A stretch of DNA of 64,000 bases from Ilyobacter_A sp963668015 (GTDB lineage: Bacteria > Fusobacteriota > Fusobacteriia > Fusobacteriales > Fusobacteriaceae), in NCBI GenBank assembly GCA_963668015.2, contig CAXXCR010000038.1, positions 124,001-188,000 on the forward strand. The letters run 5' to 3'. Position 1 is the stretch's first letter. Every line of letters starts with the position of its first letter. This document shows, in pieces, positions 43,727-53,590 of the stretch. The position numbers and the translations under genes are program-made. The notes below the pieces were generated by a model. That model saw only the letters and a program-made list of their open reading frames with translations. It was not told where the DNA came from and did not search any database.

Positions 43727-45458
43727 AAACGATTCAATAAAATCTTTTTTACACTACAGTATTAAACATAAATCCCTGCTTATCTTGGTGGTTTTGCTGT
43801 CATTTCTCTCATCTGCAGCAAGTGCAATACCGGCCTGGTTGGTAAAATATTTAACCGACGACGTTTTGGTTAAGCAGGATATGAGGATGCTTGCATTTAT
43901 AACAGCGGCAATAGTGGGAACCACTGTTATAAAAGGGTTTTCTATGTATTACAGACAGATAAGCTCTAGTTATGTAACGGAAACTATAAAAAAAGAGATA
44001 AAACAGGATGTGTACACACATCTTCAAAGCCTGCCTATCTCCTACTATCAAAAGGTAAAATTGGGGGATATAATGGCCAGGGTTTCCGGAGATGCTCAGA
44101 TGATCTCGAAGATAGGGTTTGTAATTTTCGAGATGCTGACGTATGTTACCACTGCAGTGGTGCTGTTGTTCAGACTTTTCCAACTAGACATTGTCTTAAG
44201 CATTTTTGTATTATTTGGTATGCCGGTTCTTTTAAATTTCGTAAAAAAATATACCAAAAAGATAAGAAAATCAGCACGGAATAGACAGGACACAACTGGA
44301 CAAGTGACGGCTTATATTCAGGAAAGTTTATCCGGAATAGCTGTGATAAAAGCTTTTGCAAGGGAGGAAAAATCCGTTGACGGATTTAAAGCTATAAATG
44401 AGGAAGAGTTTAAGGCAGCTTACAAAACAAAGAAAATTAGGGCTAAAGTATCACCAATAAATGAAGTATTGGGAACACTTATGATGGCGGCGGTACTGGC
44501 ATATGGTGGATATAAGGTTGTTACGCTGGAAACTTTTACTCCTGGGGATCTGATATCTTTCCTGACAGCTCTGGGACTTTTGCAGGAACCCATAAAAAAA
44601 CTTGTTAAAAGGAACAATGAACTCCAAGGGATGATACCTTCCGCAGATAGAGTAGTGGAGATACTGAATATAGAACCCGAAGTAAGGGACAGAGAAAATT
44701 CTTTGAGCTTAAAAGGTTTAAATGGAAATGTAGAATTTAAAGATATAAGTTTTACATATCCTGCAGCTAGCGAACCGGCTATTAAAAATTTTAGTCTAGA
44801 GGCTAAAAAAGGAGAGGTTGTCGCCTTTGTAGGTAAAAGCGGGAGTGGTAAAACTACATTGGTAAATCTGATACCTAGATTTTACGAGATACAGGAAGGT
44901 TCTATCAGCATAGACGGTACAGATACAAGGGATATAAAACTTAAGTCCCTTAGAAAAAATATAGGGATAGTACCACAGGAGACATTTTTATTTAGTGGTA
45001 CGATAGCTTCAAATATTGCGTATGGAAGAGATGAGGTCACCCAAGAAGAGATAATAAAAGCAGCAAGAATGTCTAATGCATATAACTTTATTATGGAGTT
45101 TGAAAAAGGTTTTGATACTGAAGTTGGGGAGCGTGGGACTCTTCTTTCTGGAGGTCAGAAACAGAGAATAGCAATAGCAAGGGCACTTATTCAGAACCCG
45201 GAAATAATGATATTGGACGAAGCTACTTCAGCTCTGGATACAGAATCAGAAAGATTGGTCCAAGATGCACTGGAAATACTTATGCAAGGTAGAACAACCT
45301 TTGTTATAGCACACAGGTTGTCGACGATAATAAATGCTGATAAAATTGTTGTAATGGAAAAAGGGGAAGTAAAGGAAGTTGGAACCCACAGTGAACTGCT
45401 TGTAAAAGATGGGATATATAAAAAGTTATATGAAACACAGTTTGGAAAAATCAACTAG
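43710..45458 (+). CDS. msbA: Lipid A export ABC transporter, MsbA-like
   Basis: The 582-residue protein has an N-terminal six-helix membrane domain (residues about 20-310) and a C-terminal ATPase: Walker A FVGKSGSGKTTLVNLIPRFY near residue 373, Q-loop IVPQETFLFSGTIASNIAYG, signature LLSGGQKQRIAIARAL, Walker B IMILDEATSALDTES, and H-loop VIAHRLSTI. As a homodimer it would flip lipid A-core across the inner membrane. The identity as MsbA rests on its position after lpxB; by sequence alone another type I exporter is possible. Confidence 0.9.
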   Translation: MKNLFKNDSIKSFLHYSIKHKSLLILVVLLSFLSSAASAIPAWLVKYLTDDVLVKQDMRMLAFITAAIVGTTVIKGFSMYYRQISSSYVTETIKKEIKQDVYTHLQSLPISYYQKVKLGDIMARVSGDAQMISKIGFVIFEMLTYVTTAVVLLFRLFQLDIVLSIFVLFGMPVLLNFVKKYTKKIRKSARNRQDTTGQVTAYIQESLSGIAVIKAFAREEKSVDGFKAINEEEFKAAYKTKKIRAKVSPINEVLGTLMMAAVLAYGGYKVVTLETFTPGDLISFLTALGLLQEPIKKLVKRNNELQGMIPSADRVVEILNIEPEVRDRENSLSLKGLNGNVEFKDISFTYPAASEPAIKNFSLEAKKGEVVAFVGKSGSGKTTLVNLIPRFYEIQEGSISIDGTDTRDIKLKSLRKNIGIVPQETFLFSGTIASNIAYGRDEVTQEEIIKAARMSNAYNFIMEFEKGFDTEVGERGTLLSGGQKQRIAIARALIQNPEIMILDEATSALDTESERLVQDALEILMQGRTTFVIAHRLSTIINADKIVVMEKGEVKEVGTHSELLVKDGIYKKLYETQFGKIN

Positions 45459-45473
45459 GAGGAGTTTTTAGAC

Positions 45474-46208
45474 ATGGAATTATTAAGGGAAGATAATAGG
45501 AAAAATGATGAAATAAGACAGGTAAATGTACATACAAACTATACAATATATGCAGAAGGTTCTGTAATGATTGAGATGGGAAATACCAAGGTTCTTTGTA
45601 CTGCATCGGTCAACGAAAAAGTACCTCCATTCTTAAGAGGTCAGGGCAAAGGGTGGCTTACAGCAGAATATTCAATGCTGCCGAGAGCTACACAGGAAAG
45701 AAATATAAGAGAGGCGGCAAAAGGGAAGCTTTCTGGTAGAACAATGGAGATACAAAGGCTGATAGGTAGGTCGCTTAGAGCTTGCGTAGACTTAGAAAAA
45801 TTAGGTGAAAGAACAGTAACTGTGGATTGTGATGTTATACAGGCAGATGGTGGGACAAGGACTGCCTCTATAACAGGTGGATATATTGCACTTGCAATAG
45901 CTATCGAGAGGATGTTGAAAGAGGGGAGACTCAATGAAACTCCAATGATCGCTAACGTAGCAGCTATTAGTGTTGGAGTAGTAAGCGGAGAAATCCTGCT
46001 TGATTTGAAATATACAGAAGACTTTGCCGCAGAAGTCGATATGAACGTAATAATGAATTCAAAAGGCGAATATGTTGAAGTTCAAGGCACAGGAGAAGAA
46101 GCTACTTATACGAGAGACGAACTGAACAGACTATTGGATTATGCAGAAAAAGGGATAAGGGAACTTTTTGAAATACAGGAAGCAAGTATAAAAGAGGCTG
46201 TAAAATAA
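45474..46208 (+). CDS. rph: Ribonuclease PH
   Basis: The 244-residue protein is a phosphorolytic 3'-5' exonuclease that trims tRNA 3' ends. Conserved parts are AEGSVMIEMGNTKVLCTASV near residue 28, GKGWLTAEYSMLPRATQER near residue 59, and DCDVIQADGGTRTASITGGY near residue 119. Length is normal. It follows msbA by 15 bases and overlaps the rdgB start, so it lies in the same long transcript as the lipid A genes; the rph-rdgB pairing is common. Confidence 0.97.
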   Translation: MELLREDNRKNDEIRQVNVHTNYTIYAEGSVMIEMGNTKVLCTASVNEKVPPFLRGQGKGWLTAEYSMLPRATQERNIREAAKGKLSGRTMEIQRLIGRSLRACVDLEKLGERTVTVDCDVIQADGGTRTASITGGYIALAIAIERMLKEGRLNETPMIANVAAISVGVVSGEILLDLKYTEDFAAEVDMNVIMNSKGEYVEVQGTGEEATYTRDELNRLLDYAEKGIRELFEIQEASIKEAVK

Positions 46209-46789
46209 TGAAGATCTTTTTAGCTACTGGAAATATGAAAAAAATCAAAGAAATAACAAATATTTTAAATGATTTTGACTTTGAGATTTTATCTATCAGA
46301 GACGGTATAGAAATACCTGAAGTGACAGAGGATGGAGCTACTTTTGAGGAAAATTCACAAAAAAAAGCACTTTCCATAGCAAAATATCTTGGAATGCCTG
46401 CAATAGCGGATGATTCAGGTCTTTGTGTAGAGGCGCTACAGGGGGCACCTGGAGTTTATTCGGCTAGGTACTCTGGAGAGGGGGCTACTGATGAGTCCAA
46501 TAACAGAAAACTTGTAGAAGAACTTCATGGGATAGAAGACAGAAAAGCAAAGTTTGTCTGTGTGATATCATTTGCAAAACCCAGCGGAGAGGTTTACTCT
46601 TTTAGAGGAGAGGTGGAAGGTATAATAATAGATGAAGCCAGAGGAACAGATGGTTTTGGATACGATCCACATTTCTACCTGAATGAATATGACAAAACAT
46701 TTGCTGAGATACCGGATATAAAAAACAGAATAAGCCATCGTGCAAAAGCTCTTGAAAAAATGAAAACCGAATTAAAAAATATAATATAA
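46208..46789 (+). CDS. rdgB: XTP/dITP diphosphatase
   Basis: The 193-residue protein hydrolyses non-canonical purine nucleotides (dITP, XTP) to protect DNA. Typical parts are LATGNMKKIKEITNIL at the N terminus, FEENSQKKALSIAKYLGMPA, IADDSGLCVEALQGAPGVYS near residue 64, and the C-terminal TDGFGYDPHFYLNEYDKTFA and ISHRAKAL. The start ATG overlaps the rph stop. It ends the cluster, followed by a long stem-loop. Confidence 0.96.
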   Translation: MKIFLATGNMKKIKEITNILNDFDFEILSIRDGIEIPEVTEDGATFEENSQKKALSIAKYLGMPAIADDSGLCVEALQGAPGVYSARYSGEGATDESNNRKLVEELHGIEDRKAKFVCVISFAKPSGEVYSFRGEVEGIIIDEARGTDGFGYDPHFYLNEYDKTFAEIPDIKNRISHRAKALEKMKTELKNII

Positions 46790-46842
46790 GTTAAAGTGGC
46801 ATTGAACTGGCAATAGACAGGACAATGCCACTTTAACTTTAA
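46788..46842 (+). terminator. Long stem-loop after rdgB
   Basis: A perfect 17-bp inverted repeat (AAGTTAAAGTGGCATTG and its complement at 46823-46839) around an 18-base loop, overlapping the rdgB stop. No true T-run follows (TAAATTTCC), so it may be a terminator, an mRNA-stabilising hairpin or a repeat. Confidence 0.6.
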
Positions 46843-47037
46843 ATTTCCTTGATAAACTTATATTATCTGATATAATGTAGTGTGCATATTTTTCAAAAAT
46901 TAAGTATAGAATTCTTAGGGTGCAAGTTTCTTGTAAAGGAAGATAAAATATTATATAATTAGAAGGATAAACTTTATCAGTATGCTTATTTATAACTTGG
47001 AAGTATAATTTAAAATTTTATTGGCTGGGAGAGGTTT

Positions 47038-48357
47038 ATGAAGGAAAAATTGATACCTAAAAAAATAGTGGAAGAACTTGATAAATATATAATTTCACAG
47101 GATGATGCAAAGAAAAGTGTAGCAATCTCTTTGAGGAATAGATTTAGAAGAAAAAATGTTTCAGATGAAGATTTGAAAAAAGAGATAACACCTAAAAATA
47201 TAATCTTGATAGGGCCTACAGGTGTAGGTAAAACAGAGATAGCCAGAAGGCTGGCAAGGATAACGGATTCTCCGTTTATAAAAGTAGAAGCGACGAAATT
47301 TACAGAAGTCGGTTATGTGGGTAAAGATGTAGAATCTATGATAAAAGATCTGCTATCAATGACCGTTAGAAATATAAAATCCAGAAAGATAGACGAGTTG
47401 GAAGAACAGTATATTTCAGTGGTATACACAAAAATAGCAAATCTGATAAAACCCTATTCTACATTAAATGAAGATGAAAAATCAGAAATGTTGAGAAAAA
47501 TAGAAAACGGGGACTATAATGACCACTTAGTGGAAGTAGAAAAGGAAGCTAAGGTTGACGGTCCTGTAATAGAGGTTTTTGCCAACAGCCCAGGAGAAGA
47601 AGAGGGAATGGAAGGACTCCTTGACTCAATTATGTCAACTTTGCCTGGAGGAAAGAAAAAGAAAAAAAAGATGACGGTAAAGACAGCAATAGACTACCTT
47701 TTGAGAGCAGAGATAGAAAAAAACATAGATAATGATGATGTGATCTCAGAGGCTATTTCTAAGGTAGAAGAAGACGGGATAATATTTATAGATGAGATAG
47801 ATAAAATAGCCGAAAGAGAGGGTAACTCAAGAGGGGAAGTGTCTAGACAGGGAGTGCAAAGAGATATCCTTCCACTTGTAGAGGGGACCACCGTTATGAC
47901 GAAGCATGGGCCTGTAAAAACAGAGCATATACTGTTTATCGCAGCAGGAGCATTTACACTTTCAAATCCATCAGACCTAATGCCTGAACTTCAGGGGAGG
48001 TTCCCTGTGAGGGTAAAACTTAAAAGCTTGGAGAAGGAAGATTTCATAAAGATATTGACAGAGGTAGAGTACAATCTATTAGAACAGTATCAAAGTCTTT
48101 TAAAAGTGGATAATGCAGAGATCAGTTTCACTAAACAAGCTATTGAAAAGATAGCAGATGTGGCCATAGACTTAAATGAAAATGTAGAGAATATAGGTGC
48201 AAGAAGGCTTGCATCTGTGATAGAAAGTATTTTAAGAGATATGATGTATGAGGCTCCTTATGACAATCTGTTAAAAGCTAAGATAGGGAAAAGAGACGTT
48301 GAGAAAGTGTTTAAGCTGGACATAGAAGAGGAAAATCTGGATAAATATATTTTGTAG
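47038..48357 (+). CDS. hslU: ATP-dependent protease ATPase subunit HslU
   Basis: The 439-residue AAA+ protein is the unfoldase of the HslUV protease. It has LIPKKIVEELDKYIISQDDA at the start, Walker A ILIGPTGVGKTEIARRLA near residue 58, the pore motif TEVGYVGKDVESM, an I-domain (about 130-230), Walker B GIIFIDEIDKIAER near residue 246, and GARRLASVIESIL (sensor 2 region). The C-terminal tail ends KYIL, resembling the HslV-docking tail. hslV is not adjacent, which is unusual. smc follows nine bases later (from its ATG). Confidence 0.95.
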   Translation: MKEKLIPKKIVEELDKYIISQDDAKKSVAISLRNRFRRKNVSDEDLKKEITPKNIILIGPTGVGKTEIARRLARITDSPFIKVEATKFTEVGYVGKDVESMIKDLLSMTVRNIKSRKIDELEEQYISVVYTKIANLIKPYSTLNEDEKSEMLRKIENGDYNDHLVEVEKEAKVDGPVIEVFANSPGEEEGMEGLLDSIMSTLPGGKKKKKKMTVKTAIDYLLRAEIEKNIDNDDVISEAISKVEEDGIIFIDEIDKIAEREGNSRGEVSRQGVQRDILPLVEGTTVMTKHGPVKTEHILFIAAGAFTLSNPSDLMPELQGRFPVRVKLKSLEKEDFIKILTEVEYNLLEQYQSLLKVDNAEISFTKQAIEKIADVAIDLNENVENIGARRLASVIESILRDMMYEAPYDNLLKAKIGKRDVEKVFKLDIEEENLDKYIL

Positions 48358-48366
48358 GTGAGGATA

Positions 48367-51300
48367 ATGTACTTAAAGGGCTTGGAAATAGACGGATTTA
48401 AATCCTTTGCCGATAAGGTGAAACTGGACTTTAACAAGGGGATTACCTCTATAGTAGGTCCTAATGGAAGCGGTAAATCAAATATACTGGATTCCATACT
48501 GTGGGTCTTGGGGGAGCAGTCATATAAAAATATCCGTGCAAAAGAAAGTGGAGATGTTATATTTTCTGGCGGCAAAAATAAAAAACCAAGATCATCAGCT
48601 GAGGTAAGCTTGATAATAGATAATATCGACAGGACGCTGAACTTTGAAGAAGATGAAGTAATAGTAAGCAGGAAGATAAAGAAAACAGGTGAAAATGAGT
48701 ATTATATAAACAATAAAAGATCTCGATTGAAAGATATAAGTGAACTTTTTTTAGATACAGGGGTAGGTAAAAGCGCCTATTCAGTAATCGGACAGGGAAG
48801 GGTAGAGAGGATAATATCTTCTTCTACACAGGAGCTTCGTAGTATCATAGAGGAAGCTGCCGGAATAAAGAAAGTAAAGCTGAGAAAGACCCAATCTGAA
48901 AAAAAGCTTGCGAATGTAAAATTGGAGCTTGAAAAAATAGATATTATCTTAGGTGAACTTGGCGAAAACAGGTCTCGTGTTGAAAAACAAGCTATCAAGA
49001 CCAGAAGGTACAAGGAACTTGATGGGGATGTTAAAAGAACCAAAAAGACGATACTCAGCCTGGAACTTGGTAAAAAAAAGGAAGACTTAAGTTCAATGGA
49101 GTCAAGCTTAGAAGAGCAGAACTTAAAACTAAAAAACTTTGAGAAAAGTTTTTCTGAAAGGGAAACTGCTTTAGAAAAAGTAAATGAGATCAGGGAAACA
49201 TTAAGCAGCGAAGTAGAAGAACTCAGTAAAAAAAACTTTGAGCTAAAGGATTATATAGATAGACTTTTAAATGATAAGGTTAAGTATACTGAAAGGCTGG
49301 AGAACTTTTCCAGGGAGAAGACTGAAAGGCTGGCACAGATAGAAAAACTGGAACAAAAAATAATTGAGAGACAAAAATCTGTAGAAGACCTGAAAAAAAA
49401 TGTAATTGCTCTTGAGAGTGAACTGGAACAGGAAAAAATTCAAAATGACAAATTTTCTCAGAACCTGATAAAGTTGGAAAACGAAAAGAGTAGCTTTGAG
49501 GTATCCTTAAACTTAAAAAAAGATAAGCTCATGGAGTATGAAGTGGATAAGGTAAAGCTGATAAACAATATAGAAGCTACCGACAGAAAGATAAAAAGCT
49601 CAAAGAATAGGAGCAACTCGCTTAAATTTGAGATGGATGAGTACTCAAAAAAGAGTTTAGCTATCAAGCAGGATTTAGAAAAACTAAATGGGATAAAATC
49701 TAAACTTCAGGTAACTTTAGATGACCTTGAGAAAGATATAGAGAAGACCGAGCTTGAGATAAACAGACTTAGTCTTGAGCTGAATAAATACCTTCAGCAA
49801 AGAAAAGAACATGAATACAATCTGAACAGGTTCTCTGCAAAATTGGAGAGCTTGGAGAAACTAGAGGAAAATCATGAGGGCTTTTTTAAAGGGGTAAAAG
49901 AGGTTTTAAATGCTAGAATAAACGGGGTTTACGGTGCTTTTATAAGCATTGTAAGCATACCAGAAAACCTTGTAACAGCAATAGATTCTGCAGTGGGCGG
50001 GGCTCTTCAAGATATTGTAGTAGAAAGCAGTGAAGTAGCCAAACGTTGTATACAGTACCTTAAAACAGGTGCTAAAGGAAGGGCATCATTCTTGGCTCTG
50101 GATACCATAAAACCTAGGACTTCTACCCAGAATTTTGATATGCCTGGAATCCTGGGGATAGCAAGTAAACTGGTGAAAGTTGACTCTAAGTATCAAAAGG
50201 CAGTAGATTTTGTGCTTGGAAATCTTTTAGTTGTAGAAGATGTGGATACAGGCTTAAAAATTTTGAAAAAAAATCTTCACAAGGGAAATATAGTAACCTT
50301 GAGCGGAGAGTTGATATCATCCCGTGGTAGGATGACAGGGGGAAGTAACTTGAAATCTGCTTCGTCAGCTATCCTTGACAGAAAAAATGAGATTAAAAAA
50401 CTCAGTGAAGTTGTTTCAGATTTGAGAACGAAGTTTGAAACTGCTGACAAAGGGTATAATGAAAATCTGAAAAAAATAGAGAAAATAGAGGAGTCTCTTG
50501 AGTTGAAGGATGATAAGAGGGACGACACTTTTCAGAAATTAAAAAGAATATCAATGGAAGCAGATGATAAAAACGAGCAGCGTGGCAAGGTAGAAAAGAA
50601 CATAAAACTATTAGAGCTTGAAATCAATGAAGAAGATGTGTATAAGCAGGAGTATCTCAAGGAAATAGACAGTGCGAAATCTAAAAAAGAAAACGTTGAT
50701 AAATTTATCCAGAACTTAAAAGATGGGTATGGAGAGGAAAAAGAAAAATTAGCGGAAATATCAGCTAGCATAGACTCTCTTAACCGTGAGAATTCAGATA
50801 AAAAGATAAATTATCTGAACAGACTCGAGAAGAAAAGGCAGATGGACAGAACTGTGCAAAAAGAGGAGTTTGAACTGCAGGAAATACACACAGAAAAAGA
50901 GGCCGCTTTGGAAAAATTAAAGAGGCTCCACGAAGATGTAGAGGGTATAAACTCTAAGCTGAATAACTTAGAAGATGAGTATCTGAATAAAAATAGTTTG
51001 TACAAAGAAGAGTTTTCCAGCATAAATCAGAAAAGAAAAGAGAATGAAACTCTGGAAAAAGAGGAAAAAAATCTGATACTTGAAGTTAAAAGTTTGGAAA
51101 ACCAGATAGTTTTAGAAAACGACAAGATAAAGAGAAAAATAGAAAAGCTGGATGCTATTAGGTATAGCATCTCAAGTCTAAACGAGGATATACTTGCCCT
51201 TGACGGCATAGAAGTTCTTGAAACTCAGCGTAGCATAGAACAGCTGAAAAGAAACCTTGCCAAGCTGGATGTAGAGCTGAACAATCTAGGGGTAGTAAAT

Positions 51301-51879
51301 TTTCTGGCAATAGAGGAGTTTGAAGAACTCGATGAGAAATACAGGTTCATCCTAGATCAAAAAGAGGACCTGGTAAAAAGTGAGAAACTATTAAAAGACT
51401 TAATTAAAGAGATAGAGGATATAATAAAATTAAAGTTCAAAGACGCATACAAGAGTATAAGTGCAAACTTTTCTGAAATGTGCAAAGAAGTATTAAATAA
51501 CTCGGTAGGTAAATTAAAATTAACAAATGAGGAAGATTTACTTGAGTCCGGGATAGAACTTATGGTAAAATTTAAAAATAAGAAAAATCAGTCTATAAGC
51601 TTGCTTTCTGGGGGGGAAAAATCAATGGTGGCGGTTGCATTTATAATGGCAATTTTTATGTATAAGCCTAGCCCGTTTACTTTTTTCGATGAAATCGAGG
51701 CAGCTTTGGATGAAACAAATACTAAAAGACTTATAAGAAAACTCAAGGAGTTTACAGATAAGTCCCAGTTTATCCTAATAACTCATAATAAGGAGACAAT
51801 GAAAGAATCTGATACTCTTTACGGGATAACGATGAACAAAGAGTTGGGGGAGTCGAAGATACTTTCAGTTAGGATGTAG
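48367..51879 (+). CDS. smc: Chromosome partition protein SMC
   Basis: The 1170-residue SMC ATPase organises and condenses the chromosome. It has the N-terminal MYLKGLEIDGFKSFADK and Walker A VGPNGSGKSNILDSILWVLG, long coiled coils (about 165-505 and 665-1000), a hinge (about 510-660, with RGRMTGGSN near its end), and the C-terminal signature LLSGGEKSMVAVAF and Walker B FTFFDEIEAALDETN. The canonical start and the AGGTGAGG site set the ATG at 48367; an upstream in-frame GTG lies inside that site. No scpA or scpB is in the window. Confidence 0.96.
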   Translation: MYLKGLEIDGFKSFADKVKLDFNKGITSIVGPNGSGKSNILDSILWVLGEQSYKNIRAKESGDVIFSGGKNKKPRSSAEVSLIIDNIDRTLNFEEDEVIVSRKIKKTGENEYYINNKRSRLKDISELFLDTGVGKSAYSVIGQGRVERIISSSTQELRSIIEEAAGIKKVKLRKTQSEKKLANVKLELEKIDIILGELGENRSRVEKQAIKTRRYKELDGDVKRTKKTILSLELGKKKEDLSSMESSLEEQNLKLKNFEKSFSERETALEKVNEIRETLSSEVEELSKKNFELKDYIDRLLNDKVKYTERLENFSREKTERLAQIEKLEQKIIERQKSVEDLKKNVIALESELEQEKIQNDKFSQNLIKLENEKSSFEVSLNLKKDKLMEYEVDKVKLINNIEATDRKIKSSKNRSNSLKFEMDEYSKKSLAIKQDLEKLNGIKSKLQVTLDDLEKDIEKTELEINRLSLELNKYLQQRKEHEYNLNRFSAKLESLEKLEENHEGFFKGVKEVLNARINGVYGAFISIVSIPENLVTAIDSAVGGALQDIVVESSEVAKRCIQYLKTGAKGRASFLALDTIKPRTSTQNFDMPGILGIASKLVKVDSKYQKAVDFVLGNLLVVEDVDTGLKILKKNLHKGNIVTLSGELISSRGRMTGGSNLKSASSAILDRKNEIKKLSEVVSDLRTKFETADKGYNENLKKIEKIEESLELKDDKRDDTFQKLKRISMEADDKNEQRGKVEKNIKLLELEINEEDVYKQEYLKEIDSAKSKKENVDKFIQNLKDGYGEEKEKLAEISASIDSLNRENSDKKINYLNRLEKKRQMDRTVQKEEFELQEIHTEKEAALEKLKRLHEDVEGINSKLNNLEDEYLNKNSLYKEEFSSINQKRKENETLEKEEKNLILEVKSLENQIVLENDKIKRKIEKLDAIRYSISSLNEDILALDGIEVLETQRSIEQLKRNLAKLDVELNNLGVVNFLAIEEFEELDEKYRFILDQKEDLVKSEKLLKDLIKEIEDIIKLKFKDAYKSISANFSEMCKEVLNNSVGKLKLTNEEDLLESGIELMVKFKNKKNQSISLLSGGEKSMVAVAFIMAIFMYKPSPFTFFDEIEAALDETNTKRLIRKLKEFTDKSQFILITHNKETMKESDTLYGITMNKELGESKILSVRM

Positions 51880-51893
51880 AAGGGATGTTTTAT

Positions 51894-53588
51894 ATGAAGA
51901 ACTTGGAAAACCTGCTAAAGAGAATAGATGGTAAATCATACAAATTATACAAGGATATAAAGGGGAGATATAATTTTAAGGATTATATTTTGGAGATTAT
52001 AAGGGTTCAGGGAGATCCGTTTGCGGCACCTTCCCTGTTTTCAATAGAGATAGATTTGAAGAAATACTCGTATGACAAGGAGTTGTATAAAAACCTCTCA
52101 AGGAAGGTGGCATTTGAGGACTATGTGCTCAGAAGGTTTGCCAGAAGTGTCTGGGAAAATTCAGGTAAGAAAAAAGGCAGCGGCAAGAGCGGTCTAATAG
52201 CTGTATATACTCCTAAACAGGAGATAATAAAGCGTAGTGCGGTGGAGATAAACGGAGGTACACTTAGTGTTAAGTTTTATGCAGGTCTGCCTGCAGCCGG
52301 TAGGCGTATACTTGCAAAAGCTGCAATAGATATGATTTTCAGGGACCTGCCTAAAATAGCGTCCTGTTTAAAGCCTGAAAAGCTCGGTATTCCAGGCCTA
52401 AAAAAACAGGTTGAAACCAATGAAATGGTGGATTTTATCAGAGAAGAGATGCAAAAGCACGATATAATCTCTTTTGTTGCAAACAAGTCAGTTCTTGCAA
52501 GGATGAGTTCTGTTGATGATAGGCCTATGAAAGGTGCTGTGTACTTCACGAGTCCTGAACATTTGAAACACAGTATAAGACTTCCCAACGGCAAACTTGT
52601 AGAAGGGATGGCTATAAAAAAAGGTGTCACACTTGTTACAGGTGGTGGGTTTCACGGTAAATCAACCTTGCTAAATGCAATTGAGAAAGGTGTGTACAAC
52701 CATATACCCGGCGACGGGAGGGAATTTGTCCTCACAGATCCAAGTGCCGTTAAAATAAGGGCTGAGGATGGAAGAAGCATACAAAATGTTGATATAAGCA
52801 ATTTTATAAATAATCTACCTTTTGAAAAGGATACGAGCTCGTTTTACACTGAGAATGCCAGCGGTTCAACCTCTCAGGCGTGCAACATTATGGAAGCTGT
52901 TGAGTCAGGATCTAAGTTGCTTTTAATAGATGAGGATACCTGCGCAACCAACTTTATGGTGAGGGATGTAAAAATTCATGAGCTCATATCAAAAGACAAG
53001 GAGCCGATAACCCCATTTATAGAAAAGATAAATGCACTGAAAAATGTGGCTGATGTGTCTGTAATCGTCGTTGTCGGCGGCTTGGGGGACTATTTTGATG
53101 TAGCAGATACTGTACTGATGCTTGATGAGTACAGGGTGAGGGATATAACTCAAAAGGCAAAGGAAGTTTCCCGGAAATACAAAAGGGAACATATAAAGCT
53201 GGATGACGCTGAATTTAAGATAAAGCACAGAAGTCTCAACGAAAAACACTGCAGGGAACTTTGGAAGGACCCCAGGGCAAAAACAAAAAATAGGGGACTG
53301 GATGAACTTTCTCTTGGGAGAGAGGTTGTGGACCTTAGGAGCATAGAGCAGCTCATAGAAGAGGGGCAGGTAAGGTTCATAGGAGATGTAATAAAAAAAC
53401 TTTTTAAGTATGAAGAATTGAAAAAAATGACATTTAGAGAGATAATAGACAAATATGAGGAAGAAATGGATAATTCCGGCATCAGTTCTTATCTTGGAAC
53501 TAGAAGCGGCAGTCTGGCTTTTTCAAGAAAATATGAGGTGGCGGCTGCCATAAGCAGGATAAGAAAAAAAATATTTACTGAGAGGTAA
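51894..53588 (+). CDS. Predicted ATPase of the ABC class (COG3044-like)
   Basis: The 564-residue cytosolic protein matches the COG3044 group: an N-terminal KRIDGKSYKLYKDIKGRY, QGDPFAAPSLFSIEI near residue 39, a Walker A-type TLVTGGGFHGKSTLLNAIE near residue 248, the signature-like NASGSTSQACNIMEAVESGS near residue 323, and Walker B LLLIDEDTCATNFMVRD near residue 347. It lacks membrane segments. Function is unknown; distant relatives bind RNA. The start is placed at 51894 because the AGAAGGG site lies too close to the ATG at 51885. It sits between smc and lpxK with three bases to lpxK. Confidence 0.88.
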   Translation: MKNLENLLKRIDGKSYKLYKDIKGRYNFKDYILEIIRVQGDPFAAPSLFSIEIDLKKYSYDKELYKNLSRKVAFEDYVLRRFARSVWENSGKKKGSGKSGLIAVYTPKQEIIKRSAVEINGGTLSVKFYAGLPAAGRRILAKAAIDMIFRDLPKIASCLKPEKLGIPGLKKQVETNEMVDFIREEMQKHDIISFVANKSVLARMSSVDDRPMKGAVYFTSPEHLKHSIRLPNGKLVEGMAIKKGVTLVTGGGFHGKSTLLNAIEKGVYNHIPGDGREFVLTDPSAVKIRAEDGRSIQNVDISNFINNLPFEKDTSSFYTENASGSTSQACNIMEAVESGSKLLLIDEDTCATNFMVRDVKIHELISKDKEPITPFIEKINALKNVADVSVIVVVGGLGDYFDVADTVLMLDEYRVRDITQKAKEVSRKYKREHIKLDDAEFKIKHRSLNEKHCRELWKDPRAKTKNRGLDELSLGREVVDLRSIEQLIEEGQVRFIGDVIKKLFKYEELKKMTFREIIDKYEEEMDNSGISSYLGTRSGSLAFSRKYEVAAAISRIRKKIFTER

Positions 53589-53590
53589 AA

